From DASPKA01 sp035628335 (lineage in GTDB: Bacteria; Patescibacteriota; Doudnabacteria; UBA920), in contig DASPKA010000141.1 in assembly GCA_035628335.1 (NCBI GenBank), positions 1 through 29,732 of the forward strand: 29,732 bases of DNA, read 5' to 3'. The notes beneath the pieces were generated by a model. The model ran no database searches, had not been told where the DNA came from, and was given only the letters and a program-made list of their open reading frames with translations. Of this stretch, positions 14,419 to 21,336 are shown piece by piece. Within the stretch, counting starts at the first letter, position 1. Every line of letters begins with the position of its first letter. The translations under genes were made by a program, and so were the position numbers.

Positions 14419-14583
14419 TTAATGAGGCACTCTCTTTGGGTTAACGCCCTTGCAACTTTCTTCACACTGACAGTAACAACAGCAATAGAGAAAATCCTTG
14501 GGGCAGTAGTCTTGGTCATCAACTGCAGTCTCGTGATTCGGACTAGTTGAGCCACAACAAGCACATGGTCTTAAAAATTTCAA
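14419..14583 (-). CDS. Cysteine-rich small protein, TTG start, 54 aa
   Basis: I do not recognise this protein, but it corresponds to the cysteine-rich C-terminal tail that is fused to the membrane domain in two neighbouring paralogues (14862-15224 and 15586-16002). It starts at TTG 14583, with AAGGAAGGAG six bases upstream; the frame extends back into the previous gene but no better start is present. The 54 residues hold eleven cysteines: CACCGS near the N-terminus, DYCPKD, and LYCCCYCQCEESC. This spacing of Cys pairs suggests metal binding, possibly zinc or Fe-S. The preceding gene ends 14 bp upstream, so the membrane and cysteine-rich parts are made as separate chains here. Confidence 0.7.
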   Translation of the reverse strand: MKFLRPCACCGSTSPNHETAVDDQDYCPKDFLYCCCYCQCEESCKGVNPKRVPH

Positions 14584-14597
14584 GCTTATCTCCTTCC

Positions 14598-14846
14598 TTA
14601 GTCTTGTTGAGCCCTTGGCTTCTGGTCCTTTGACCAAAGCCAGTGGGCGGAAATAGCTGCTCCTGTCATCACCAAAACAATTTGCGCAAAAAATTTCCAG
14701 TTCAATGAAAATATTCGCGGGCTAAAGATAGGGAAAAGCAACCCGCTTAAGACTATGGCTGCAAAGCGCCACCGCGTGGCGCTATAAATCATGAAACCGA
14801 ACGCAAGGCCAAACATTACACAGGCGGCAACGATCCAAAGTGACAT
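14598..14846 (-). CDS. Three-helix membrane protein, array member 6, 82 aa
   Basis: Part of the tandem array of related membrane proteins at 14598-16647. Helix 1 covers residues about 3-22 (LWIVAACVMFGLAFGFMIYS); then the array signature, a basic-aromatic pair (TRWRFAAIV), leads into helix 2, and helix 3 lies at about 52-72 (FFAQIVLVMTGAAISAHWLW). The chain ends in a charged WSKDQKPRAQQD tail and lacks its own cysteine cluster, which is encoded by the next gene. AAAGGAGG lies 5-6 bases before the ATG. Function unknown. Confidence 0.82.
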   Translation of the reverse strand: MSLWIVAACVMFGLAFGFMIYSATRWRFAAIVLSGLLFPIFSPRIFSLNWKFFAQIVLVMTGAAISAHWLWSKDQKPRAQQD

Positions 14847-14861
14847 ATTTCCTCCTTTCAG

Positions 14862-15224
14862 TTAGTCCAAGAAGCAACATTCGTGAATGCAATATTCACA
14901 ACATTTGCGTCCCTGCGGACTAAACCCAATACATTCGTTTTTCCATCCGGTGTGTGGTACGCTACTGCGACAACATCCGCACCGTCTCTGCTCTGGCTTA
15001 GTAGGTTCCTGTCTAGACCATAAGACCACGACTGACGAACTAAGCACTACCAGACCCAATTCAGCCATAAATCTCTTGCCATGCACTAGTTGCGGTAGCT
15101 GACAGAGAGCATACAAACTTACAGTGGCAAACACTGCAACATACCTACGCATTAATACAGCGTATGTCACATGACCAAACACAGCTCCAAACAGCAAACA
15201 AGCAATAACTAACCAAACAGACAT
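14862..15224 (-). CDS. Three-helix membrane protein with cysteine-rich tail, array member 5, 120 aa
   Basis: Helix 1 (VWLVIACLLFGAVFGHVTYA), signature LMRRYVAVFATV opening helix 2, and helix 3 (ELGLVVLSSSVVVLWS) mirror the neighbouring 82-aa protein. From residue about 78 a cytosolic or extracellular tail follows with CGCCRSS, ECIG, KCCEYC and ECCF, ten cysteines in all, a probable metal site. AAAGGAGAG precedes the ATG. First gene of a three-gene unit with a TATACT -10 box just upstream. The fused layout, compared with the split layout next door, shows that the membrane and Cys-rich modules belong together. Confidence 0.82.
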   Translation of the reverse strand: MSVWLVIACLLFGAVFGHVTYAVLMRRYVAVFATVSLYALCQLPQLVHGKRFMAELGLVVLSSSVVVLWSRQEPTKPEQRRCGCCRSSVPHTGWKNECIGFSPQGRKCCEYCIHECCFLD

Positions 15225-15243
15225 ATTCTCTCCTTTCGTCGTA

Positions 15244-15249
15244 AGTATA
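15244..15249 (-). promoter_or_regulatory. -10 box for array unit 3 (TATACT)
   Basis: On the minus strand TATACT is followed, after a leader of roughly 12 nt, by AAAGGAGAG and the ATG at 15224. The -35 region is T-rich and overlaps the T tract of the preceding terminator. Confidence 0.5.
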
Positions 15250-15261
15250 CATATCTCATAT

Positions 15262-15297
15262 AAAAAAAACTAGGCGACACAATGTCATGTCGCCTAG
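15262..15297 (-). terminator. Intrinsic terminator within the array
   Basis: CTAGGCGACA (15270-15279) pairs perfectly with 15288-15297. On the minus strand it is followed by eight T (15262-15269). It ends the unit 16002-15326 and separates it from array unit 3. Confidence 0.9.
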
Positions 15298-15325
15298 AAA
15301 TGAGCTTGATCATATTCCTGGCTTC

Positions 15326-15568
15326 TCAGAGAAATTCTTCATTAATCTCTGCGTTAAGTTCTGCTCGGATCTTGGTCCCGATCAGACACCCAATAAACGC
15401 AGCAACTGAGATAATCCCAATTACCTGCTCCCCAAACGCTGGCAGGCTGCAGACCAGAAACATGCTGAATGTCAGGAAGATCGCCACCCAACGCTCCATG
15501 TGTTTCTCTAGCACGTAACCAACCATTCCAGTCATTAATGCGAGCACCAGCAATGCAATAGCTTCCAT
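15326..15568 (-). CDS. Three-helix membrane protein, array member 4, 80 aa
   Basis: Same plan as its neighbours: helix 1 (IALLVLALMTGMVGYVL), the basic-aromatic signature KHMERWVAIFLTF running into helix 2, and helix 3 (VIGIISVAAFIGCLIGT), then a short charged tail ending NEEFL. No cysteine-rich tail. AAGGAGAAA precedes the ATG, and the gene follows the 138-aa member by 17 bp in the same unit. Function unknown. Confidence 0.82.
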   Translation of the reverse strand: MEAIALLVLALMTGMVGYVLEKHMERWVAIFLTFSMFLVCSLPAFGEQVIGIISVAAFIGCLIGTKIRAELNAEINEEFL

Positions 15569-15585
15569 ATTTTCTCCTTATTTAT

Positions 15586-16002
15586 TTACCGTCGACAGCA
15601 ATGCTTATTGCAATCTGAACAGCACCAATCGTGTAAATCGGGGCAGGCCTCACTCTCAAAGTCAGACTTGAGAGCATGTTCGTCCCGCCTTTTATTGCAG
15701 CATTTGCAGAGTTCCAGCGCCTCTGTATATGATGTCTCAGCCTCTTCACGCGCAACTTCTCCTGCAATCTTCCTTCGAAAATCGTAGGTTGAAATCAGCG
15801 AGAAAAAGCAGATGATTAAGAGCTTGAACAGGTACTCTTTTACCTGGCCTGGCTGACCAACTACTGGCCACGTAAGGAACGCAGCCCCAAGACCCACTGT
15901 CATAAGGATCGCCAGGAACCGTGGTGCATTGAATACATGCCTGAACACTGCGCCTGCAACAAGACCGAACAGGACAAGCAAAATAATCGTAGTAAATGTC
16001 AT
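15586..16002 (-). CDS. Three-helix membrane protein with cysteine-rich tail, array member 3, 138 aa
   Basis: Started at ATG 16002 because AAGGAGAAAA precedes it and the membrane plan begins there; the frame runs 21 codons further upstream across the promoter. Helix 1 (FTTIILLVLFGLVAGAVFRHV), signature NAPRFLAILMTVGLG, and helix 3 (FKLLIICFFSLISTY). A charged helix (RRKIAGEVAREEAETSYTEA) links to a tail with CKCCNKR, ACPDLHDWCCSDC and HCC, nine cysteines with several histidines. A metal-binding tail is likely. First gene of a two-gene unit. Confidence 0.82.
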   Translation of the reverse strand: MTFTTIILLVLFGLVAGAVFRHVFNAPRFLAILMTVGLGAAFLTWPVVGQPGQVKEYLFKLLIICFFSLISTYDFRRKIAGEVAREEAETSYTEALELCKCCNKRRDEHALKSDFESEACPDLHDWCCSDCNKHCCRR

Positions 16003-16039
16003 ATTTTTCTCCTTAATCTGGTTTTTTGTTCGTTTGCAT

Positions 16040-16067
16040 AGTATATATTTCCTGCATATAAACACAA
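16040..16067 (-). promoter_or_regulatory. Promoter of array unit 2
   Basis: On the minus strand TTGTGT (about 16062-16067), 16-bp spacer, TATACT (16040-16045). It overlaps the downstream arm of the hairpin at 16066-16093. Confidence 0.5.
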
Positions 16068-16093
16068 GAGCGGTTCCAGACAGAACCGCTCTT
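16066..16093 (-). terminator. Hairpin after array unit 1, probable terminator
   Basis: AAGAGCGGTTC (16066-16076) pairs perfectly with 16083-16093, loop CAGACA. On the minus strand the following bases (GTGTTTATA) are only moderately T-rich, so termination may be partial. Confidence 0.65.
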
Positions 16094-16097
16094 TAAA

Positions 16098-16370
16098 TCA
16101 CTTATTTGGGAGAATCTCTCGCTCCGCTGCCTCTGGATCCGATGGTGGCTCTATCAGCTTGTCATAGATGAATGTAACCACCAGAGAAACCGCGCAGGCA
16201 ACCAAAGCTTGAGTTAACGAAAGACGAAAACTTCCAAAACTCCAAGCAAGTAACCATACTATCAAAGTCACCATGCTGACTGTAAACCAACGAACGAACT
16301 TAACGTACATAGCCCAAGTCAGCACTGCAACTGATACCGCAGTTACGATTGACGCAATCAAAAGACTCAT
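16098..16370 (-). CDS. Three-helix membrane protein, array member 2, 90 aa
   Basis: Helix 1 (LLIASIVTAVSVAVLTWAMYV), signature KFVRWFTVSMVTLIVWLLAW through helix 2, and helix 3 (TQALVACAVSLVVTFIYD), then a charged tail ending EREILPNK. No cysteine tail. AAAGGAGG five bases before the ATG. It lies 13 bp after array member 1 and shares its transcript. Function unknown. Confidence 0.82.
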   Translation of the reverse strand: MSLLIASIVTAVSVAVLTWAMYVKFVRWFTVSMVTLIVWLLAWSFGSFRLSLTQALVACAVSLVVTFIYDKLIEPPSDPEAAEREILPNK

Positions 16371-16383
16371 ATACCTCCTTTAC

Positions 16384-16647
16384 TTAGACCTTTGTTACCA
16401 GAGCGCGTTCCCAGGGAACGTACACCCCTATATGTGAACCAACAAAGACTACTGCACACTCCCCAGCGAACCAGACCCATGATTCATGTGTCGCGAACAT
16501 GTCAATAAAGACAAATGTTCCCACCGCGCACAAAACTGAAACAAATCTTTTTCCGAACGCTAGGGTGAATAGGAATCCTAGCGCAGCTCCGCATACAAGC
16601 ACAAACACACTCACGACTGCAAAAAACATGATCTCACTTACATCCAT
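16384..16647 (-). CDS. Three-helix membrane protein, array member 1, 87 aa
   Basis: The ATG at 16647 is chosen over the longer frame because AAGGAGG precedes it and the longer frame crosses the promoter and uvrA terminator. Helix 1 (IMFFAVVSVFVLVCGAALGFLF), the signature AFGKRFVSVLCAVGTFVFI through helix 2, and helix 3 (WFAGECAVVFVGSHIGVYV), ending PWERALVTKV. First gene of a two-gene unit read from its own TATACT promoter. Confidence 0.8.
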   Translation of the reverse strand: MDVSEIMFFAVVSVFVLVCGAALGFLFTLAFGKRFVSVLCAVGTFVFIDMFATHESWVWFAGECAVVFVGSHIGVYVPWERALVTKV

Positions 16648-16668
16648 ACCTACCTCCTTATTGCAGAA

Positions 16669-16697
16669 AGTATAACAATGCATGAACATAAAAACAA
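16669..16697 (-). promoter_or_regulatory. Promoter of array unit 1
   Basis: On the minus strand TTGTTT, 17-bp spacer, TATACT (16669-16674). The -35 overlaps the T tract of the uvrA terminator. All three array units use the same TATACT -10 hexamer. Confidence 0.55.
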
Positions 16698-16723
16698 GCC
16701 CCTTACCAACTGGCAAAGGGCTT
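16691..16723 (-). terminator. uvrA terminator
   Basis: AAGCCC (16696-16701) pairs with GGGCTT (16718-16723), with further pairing inside; on the minus strand TTTTT follows. It lies 5 bp past the uvrA stop. Confidence 0.75.
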
Positions 16724-16727
16724 TATT

Positions 16728-19571
16728 TTATAAAATTTTCTTAAGATACTGACCAGTGTATGAACGCTTAACTTTAACAACGTCTTCTGGGGTACCCGCT
16801 ACAACCAATTCCCCACCCTTGTCTCCACCCTCAGGACCCATATCTATAATCCAGTCTGCGGTCTTAATCATATCCAAGTTGTGCTCAATTACTACTACGG
16901 TATTGCCTTTGTCTACTAATTTGTTAAGTACCGCAATAAGCCGTTTAACGTCTTCAAAGTGTAAACCTGTGGTTGGTTCGTCTAGTATATATAATGTCTT
17001 TCCGGTAGAAGAACGAGAAAGTTCGGTTGCGAGTTTTATGCGCTGCGCTTCTCCACCTGAAAGTGTGGTAGCATTTTGCCCGAGCTGCATATAGCCCAAG
17101 CCCACCAATGAAAGCGTATCCAACTTCTTAAAGATTGCTGGAACATTTCTAAAGAAGTCTCTGGCTTCATCCACAGTCATAGACAATACATCAGCAATAG
17201 TCTTGGAGTTATAGTGAATAGATAAAGCCTCTCGGTTATAGCGCTTACCGTGACACTCTTCACAGGTAATATATACGTCTGGCAAAAAATTCATCTCAAC
17301 TTTCAATACGCCGTCACCGGAGCACCTTTCACACCGCCCGCCTTTCACATTAAAGGAAAATCTGCCCGACTTGTACCCCTTCATTCGGGCTTCCTTAGTT
17401 TCTGCAAACAGGTCACGAATAAATGTAAACACACCCGTGTACGTAGCTGGATTTGAACGCGGTGTGCGACCAATTGGAGACTGGTCAATGTTAATCACTT
17501 TGTCTATGTTGTCTATACCCAAAATTTTCTTATGTTTGCCTGGCTCATCTTTGCTGCCATAGAAGTACTGGGACAAAGCTTTAGCTAAAATTTCATTTAG
17601 TAACGTAGACTTACCGCTGCCCGACACACCAGTTAAACAGACAAACTTCCCCAGTGGAATGTCCACGGTAACGTCTTTAAGGTTAAACTCACGCGCACCT
17701 ACAACGGAAACCTTACGGCCATTTCCTGCCCTGCGTTTCTTTGGAACATCGATACATTCCGTACCCGACAAATATTTTCCGGTTATAGAATTTTTGTCTT
17801 TTTCAATAGCCTTAGGAGTCCCCTCAGCAACGAGCTTACCTCCGTGCTTACCAGCTCCTGGTCCAATATCCACAACCCAGTCAGCTTCGCGGATAGTCTC
17901 CTCGTCGTGCTCTACGACGATAACTGTATTTCCCAAGTCACGCAAATTCTTTAGTGTCTGGAGCAGTCTAGCATTGTCTCTTTGGTGCAGACCAATAGAC
18001 GGTTCATCTAAGATATACAAGACGCCAGTTAAACCTGAGCCAATTTGTGTAGCGAGGCGAATACGCTGCGCCTCGCCGCCTGAAAGCGTATCTGCGGTTC
18101 GGTCCAAGGACAAATATGAAAGACCAACGTCCAGCAAGAAACTCAAACGAGCGGAAATTTCTTTTAAAATAGTTTTGGCTATCTGCATATCCTTGCTAGA
18201 AAGGAGCTTTGGCAACCCAACAAAAAACCTCGCTGCAATCTCTATGTTCATAGCGGAAACAGTCACAATGCTTTCACCGCCCACTTTAACCCCAAGCACT
18301 TCACGTTTCAACCGTAACCCACCGCACTCTGAACACGGACGAACGCGCATATACTGCTCTATTTCCATACGCATAAAGTCACTTTCAGTTTCGCGGTATT
18401 TACGTTCCAGGTAAGGTATAACGCCTTCAAATGGCACTTGTAGTTCCTGCCCATAGTTCGTGTAGTCGCTACCTATAGGTATACGCTTCTCACCAGTACC
18501 ATACAGTACGGCATGTAAGGCTTTCTCAGGCAGATCCATTACGCGTGTACGAAGAGAAAAGCCGTATTCTGAGGCCAAAGCTTCAAGCACTCGACTATAC
18601 CAAGAGAGGCGCGAGGTAGTCTTGCTCCATGGACGAATAGCACCTTCAGCAAAAGACAGCTTTTTATTCGGAATTATTAAGTCTGGCTCAACAGTAAGCT
18701 TGGTACCCAATCCCTTACACGCTGGACACGCACCATGCGGGCTGTTGAAAGAAAAGTCGCGTGGGTCGAGCTCAGCGAGCTGCACATGTCCGTCTGGACA
18801 GGCAAATTTCTGGGACAAAGTATTTTCGTGTTTGATGTTGGTACCATCAAGCTCAGCAATGGTTACGAGCTGGTCACCTAAGTCTAAGGCTTTTTCCAAG
18901 CTTTCGTAGATACGCGACTTGTCCTCAGTACTTACGGCTATTCTGTCTACCAACACGTCAATTGAGTGCTTCTTCTGTTTGTCTAAATTCAGACTCATTG
19001 CTTCGTTTAAGTCCATTACCGTGCTATCTACACGCACACGAGCAAACCCAGCCTTGCGAATCGCCTCAAATACTGTGCGATGCTCGCCTTTTTGGTCACG
19101 AATAAACGGCGCAAGCAGCATAATCCGCGCACCTTCACCAAGCGACATCACGTACTCCAGCATAGACTGTACAGTTTGTCCGGAAATTTTCTTTCCGCAA
19201 TCCGGACAGTGTGGTTGTCCAGCTCGTGCCCAGAGCAGCCTCATGTAATCATATATTTCAGTTACTGTACCTACGGTAGAACGTGGGTTGTGAGAAGCTG
19301 ATTTTTGATCGATTGAAATAGCCGGAGACAGACCTTCTATCTTATCCACGTCTGGCTTGTCCATAAGACCGATAAACTGGCGTGCGTAAGCTGAGAGAGA
19401 CTCCACGTATCGGCGTTGGCCTTCTGCATAAATTGTGTCAAACGCCAAAGAAGACTTTCCGCTACCAGAAAGTCCGGTCATAACAATCAGTTTGCCGCGC
19501 GGAAGGTCAATATCTACATTTTTCAAATTGTGCTGCCGAGCACCACGAATGATGATTTTATCTGAAGGCAT
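16728..19571 (-). CDS. uvrA: Excinuclease ABC subunit A
   Basis: UvrA is the damage-recognising ATPase of nucleotide excision repair. At 947 aa it has normal length. The start is the ATG at 19571 (MPSDKIIIRGARQHNLKN), the family start; the frame runs upstream only through a heptamer repeat. The first ATPase has Walker A GLSGSGKSSLAFDTIYAEG, split by the insertion domain with CPDCGKKI and CPACKG, then signature LSGGEAQRIRLATQIGS and ILDEPSIGLHQRD. The second has GVSGSGKSTLLNEIL, the zinc finger CERCSGDG and CEECHGKRYN, signature LSGGEAQRIKLATELSR and ILDEPTTGLHFEDV. No Shine-Dalgarno is visible. uvrC lies 4.3 kb away on the other strand; uvrB is not in the window. Confidence 0.98.
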   Translation of the reverse strand: MPSDKIIIRGARQHNLKNVDIDLPRGKLIVMTGLSGSGKSSLAFDTIYAEGQRRYVESLSAYARQFIGLMDKPDVDKIEGLSPAISIDQKSASHNPRSTVGTVTEIYDYMRLLWARAGQPHCPDCGKKISGQTVQSMLEYVMSLGEGARIMLLAPFIRDQKGEHRTVFEAIRKAGFARVRVDSTVMDLNEAMSLNLDKQKKHSIDVLVDRIAVSTEDKSRIYESLEKALDLGDQLVTIAELDGTNIKHENTLSQKFACPDGHVQLAELDPRDFSFNSPHGACPACKGLGTKLTVEPDLIIPNKKLSFAEGAIRPWSKTTSRLSWYSRVLEALASEYGFSLRTRVMDLPEKALHAVLYGTGEKRIPIGSDYTNYGQELQVPFEGVIPYLERKYRETESDFMRMEIEQYMRVRPCSECGGLRLKREVLGVKVGGESIVTVSAMNIEIAARFFVGLPKLLSSKDMQIAKTILKEISARLSFLLDVGLSYLSLDRTADTLSGGEAQRIRLATQIGSGLTGVLYILDEPSIGLHQRDNARLLQTLKNLRDLGNTVIVVEHDEETIREADWVVDIGPGAGKHGGKLVAEGTPKAIEKDKNSITGKYLSGTECIDVPKKRRAGNGRKVSVVGAREFNLKDVTVDIPLGKFVCLTGVSGSGKSTLLNEILAKALSQYFYGSKDEPGKHKKILGIDNIDKVINIDQSPIGRTPRSNPATYTGVFTFIRDLFAETKEARMKGYKSGRFSFNVKGGRCERCSGDGVLKVEMNFLPDVYITCEECHGKRYNREALSIHYNSKTIADVLSMTVDEARDFFRNVPAIFKKLDTLSLVGLGYMQLGQNATTLSGGEAQRIKLATELSRSSTGKTLYILDEPTTGLHFEDVKRLIAVLNKLVDKGNTVVVIEHNLDMIKTADWIIDMGPEGGDKGGELVVAGTPEDVVKVKRSYTGQYLKKIL

Positions 19572-19575
19572 AATA

Positions 19576-19610
19576 TAGTTAGTGGATAGTGTGTAGTGGT
19601 TAGTGGATAG
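19576..19610. repeat. Five tandem heptamers upstream of uvrA
   Basis: Plus-strand consensus TGGWTAG repeated five times in exact 7-base register (units at 19576, 19583, 19590, 19597 and 19604); the first and third units carry changes. It ends 5 bp before the uvrA start codon, in the region where promoter elements are expected. Confidence 0.85.
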
Positions 19611-19703
19611 CGAACCCACAAAAAAAGTCAATTATAAGACTACCATGAATGGACAAAATTATCAATACGTGAAAAAGGAAAACCAGAAAAGCAATGAGAA
19701 AAT

Positions 19704-19742
19704 AAAATTCATGGATCGCATATGTTACGACCCATGAATTTT
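19704..19742 (-). terminator. Terminator overlapping the end of the 140-aa gene
   Basis: AAAATTCATGG (19704-19714) pairs with CCATGAATTTT (19732-19742), 11 bp. The stop codon of the gene lies in the loop. On the minus strand TTTTATTTT follows. Confidence 0.8.
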
Positions 19743-20147
19743 GAGATAAACCAAACAACAGGCTATTACAACAGATTTCAGGAAAAAATACCCTCCGGAT
19801 ATACCGTTATACCAAATGCATACCGGTGTAAAATCAGGATCATTAGGATTTTCCTTGAGTGATAACTTTGCTACTGCTGACAGCATTAGTAAAAGTAAGC
19901 TATATACAAAAGCAAAGATCACACTAATCAAGATCAACCCGTATTCATTATGTTCATATGCCAACCCAAGTATGGCCATGAATAAGATGTTTAACGCAGA
20001 GGAACCCAAACACCACCCTCGATGGGGTCCAGCGGTAAACTGGAAAAACTTCGGCACTCTACTCCTCGAGTCTGCGTTTGGACCTAACAGCCCAACAACA
20101 AAGCATATTGACAACAACACAATCTCAGTCATGATAAGAAATTTCAT
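19725..20147 (-). CDS. Four-helix membrane protein, 140 aa, orphan
   Basis: I do not recognise this protein. Hydrophobic segments are at residues about 3-21 (FLIMTEIVLLSICFVVGLL), 46-63 (SALNILFMAILGLAYEH), 69-92 (LILISVIFAFVYSLLLLMLSA) and 115-136 (GGYFFLKSVVIACCLVYL). The loop between helices 1 and 2 has SRVPKFFQFTAGPHRGWCLGS. The start is well supported: AAGGAGG six bases before the ATG, a promoter 11 bases further up, and a terminator over the stop. A single-gene unit. Confidence 0.78.
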   Translation of the reverse strand: MKFLIMTEIVLLSICFVVGLLGPNADSRSRVPKFFQFTAGPHRGWCLGSSALNILFMAILGLAYEHNEYGLILISVIFAFVYSLLLLMLSAVAKLSLKENPNDPDFTPVCIWYNGISGGYFFLKSVVIACCLVYLKIHGS

Positions 20148-20164
20148 AAATCCTCCTTGTTGGG

Positions 20165-20193
20165 AATATATATTTATCTCTTCAGGCCATCAA
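20165..20193 (-). promoter_or_regulatory. Promoter of the 140-aa membrane protein gene
   Basis: On the minus strand TTGATG (20188-20193), 17-bp spacer, TATATT (20165-20170). The leader of about 11 nt begins in TCCCAACAAGGAGG, which repeats the arm of the upstream terminator. Confidence 0.65.
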
Positions 20194-20213
20194 GAAATCC
20201 AAAAATACAATAC

Positions 20214-20244
20214 TAAAATCCCAACAAGGTCGCCTTGTTGGGAT
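20214..20244 (-). terminator. Terminator of the TrmB-family gene
   Basis: ATCCCAACAAGG (20218-20229) pairs perfectly with CCTTGTTGGGAT (20233-20244), triloop TCG; on the minus strand TTTTA follows. Plus-strand flanks (TGATTTTT) are also T-rich. Confidence 0.88.
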
Positions 20245-20263
20245 TGATTTTTGTGGTGTAATA

Positions 20264-21028
20264 TTACTTATTTATTTCTTTAACTCGCTCCCAGGCGAGC
20301 TTAAACAATGATTTTAGAGTATTTGCAATGTCTTTGTCCTTTATTAACACTGCGGAAGTGCGCTTACCGAGCTGGGTTATACGCACCGTGTCACCATGAA
20401 TGCCTATATCACAAGTGAATGGGTATTCCTTTTCATCTACCTTATAACGTTCACCATCTGCTGAGGTAGAAAGCTCACCCTTTGTGTAATTATATATAAC
20501 TTCAGACTTCACATTACGCTTAACTCGTGCTTCATGAAATCGCTCTTTCTCTTTTTGTGTAAATACACTGTCAATATGGTCTTTCGAGTAAAAAATCTTT
20601 AGGTTTTCGTCCTCTCCTTCCTCCCAGTCATACATAAACTCTTCTACGCAGTTTAAAACACCTGCCTTGCCTTCAAAGAAACGTATCACTGGTTTGTCTT
20701 CTCGGCTGTTATATAACGTAACAAGCTCAGTGAGAAAACTCTTTAAGTAGTTCTCACGTTCTTGCACCTGCTGCTTTTGTAATTCAAAAATACCTACCAA
20801 GGACTGCGGGTGGCTGGCCACGAAATTAGTCTTCTTGCCTTCCTCATAAGTAGATACAAGACCCTTTTCAAGTAATGACTTCAAAATAACGTACGTAGTA
20901 GCACGGTTTATACCAGCTTTCTTAGCTATATTCTGCACACTAGCTTGCCCAAGCTCTAAAGAAGCCATGTACACTCGCGCCTCTTTGTCGCTCAAACCAA
21001 TTTTTTCTAAATTAGAAAGTAATGACAT
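20264..21028 (-). CDS. TrmB-family transcriptional regulator
   Basis: TrmB proteins are winged-helix repressors or activators, often of sugar metabolism genes in archaea, and common in CPR bacteria. Of 254 aa, residues 1-70 are the winged helix: LSNLEKIGLSDKEARVYM, then SVQNIAKKAGINRATTYVILKSLLEKGLVS with the recognition helix. A helical linker (LQKQQVQERENYLKSFLTEL) is followed by the ligand-binding part with VIRFFEGKAGV and a C-terminal domain with GDTVRITQLGKRTSAVLIKD. The ligand cannot be read from sequence. TAAAAT ends 6 nt before the ATG and the only Shine-Dalgarno-like sequence is too far away, so the mRNA is probably leaderless. Neighbours are uvrA and the RNA locus; a role in controlling either is only a guess. 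Confidence 0.92.
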   Translation of the reverse strand: MSLLSNLEKIGLSDKEARVYMASLELGQASVQNIAKKAGINRATTYVILKSLLEKGLVSTYEEGKKTNFVASHPQSLVGIFELQKQQVQERENYLKSFLTELVTLYNSREDKPVIRFFEGKAGVLNCVEEFMYDWEEGEDENLKIFYSKDHIDSVFTQKEKERFHEARVKRNVKSEVIYNYTKGELSTSADGERYKVDEKEYPFTCDIGIHGDTVRITQLGKRTSAVLIKDKDIANTLKSLFKLAWERVKEINK

Positions 21029-21034
21029 ATTTAC

Positions 21035-21040
21035 ATTTTA
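21035..21040 (-). promoter_or_regulatory. -10 box of the TrmB-family gene, leaderless
   Basis: TAAAAT on the minus strand, 6 nt before the ATG. The same hexamer and spacing precede uvrC (23889-23894), and in both cases a GCAATTGC-centred palindrome with GGAGAAA arms lies just upstream. Confidence 0.5.
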
Positions 21041-21053
21041 TCACAATATTTCC

Positions 21054-21093
21054 TTTCTCCCTGTAACGTGCAATTGCACAAAAGTGGGAGAAA
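21054..21093. repeat. 40-bp palindrome, left border of the RNA locus
   Basis: Outer arms TTTCTCCC/GGGAGAAA and core GTGCAATTGCAC (21068-21079) are symmetric about one centre. Same core as the palindromes at 22630-22669 and (GCAATTGC) 23837-23878. Possible bidirectional terminator or protein-binding site. Confidence 0.75.
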
Positions 21094-21224
21094 ATTGAAA
21101 GGGGTGGGCGTAGGCAACAGTTGCAAACGCTCACCCCAGTTTTGACCTAGACAATCTCACCCAGTCTCAGGTCTGAATACAGGCCGTATGGCCTTTATGT
21201 GTCTTACGACTTAGCCACAGTTGG

Positions 21225-21233
21225 CTATTCCAT
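21225..21233 (-). CDS. Minimal ORF ATG-GAA-TAG behind a perfect Shine-Dalgarno
   Basis: Met-Glu-stop, with AAAGGAGG (21240-21247) six bases upstream. Too short to make a functional peptide; if used, it would act by ribosome occupancy. Confidence 0.35.
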   Translation of the reverse strand: ME

Positions 21234-21327
21234 AAGGCACCTCCTTTGTCAGTTAAAATAGAATTTGGTACACCAGAAAAAGTTTTTGAGTATAGGGCCC
21301 GTCTTTTGCGAGCCCTACCCCAGTCAA

Positions 21328-21336
21328 CTAGTCCAT
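21328..21336 (-). CDS. Minimal ORF ATG-GAC-TAG behind a perfect Shine-Dalgarno
   Basis: Met-Asp-stop, with AAGGAGG (21344-21350) seven bases upstream. Layout matches the second minimal ORF 103 bases downstream on the same strand. Confidence 0.35.
   Translation of the reverse strand: MD

Noticed and set aside
17659..18414. 251-aa plus-strand ORF opposite uvrA, and several others of 60-110 aa there
   Set aside because: They lie wholly within uvrA on the other strand, have low-complexity Ser/Ile-rich translations and no ribosome binding sites.
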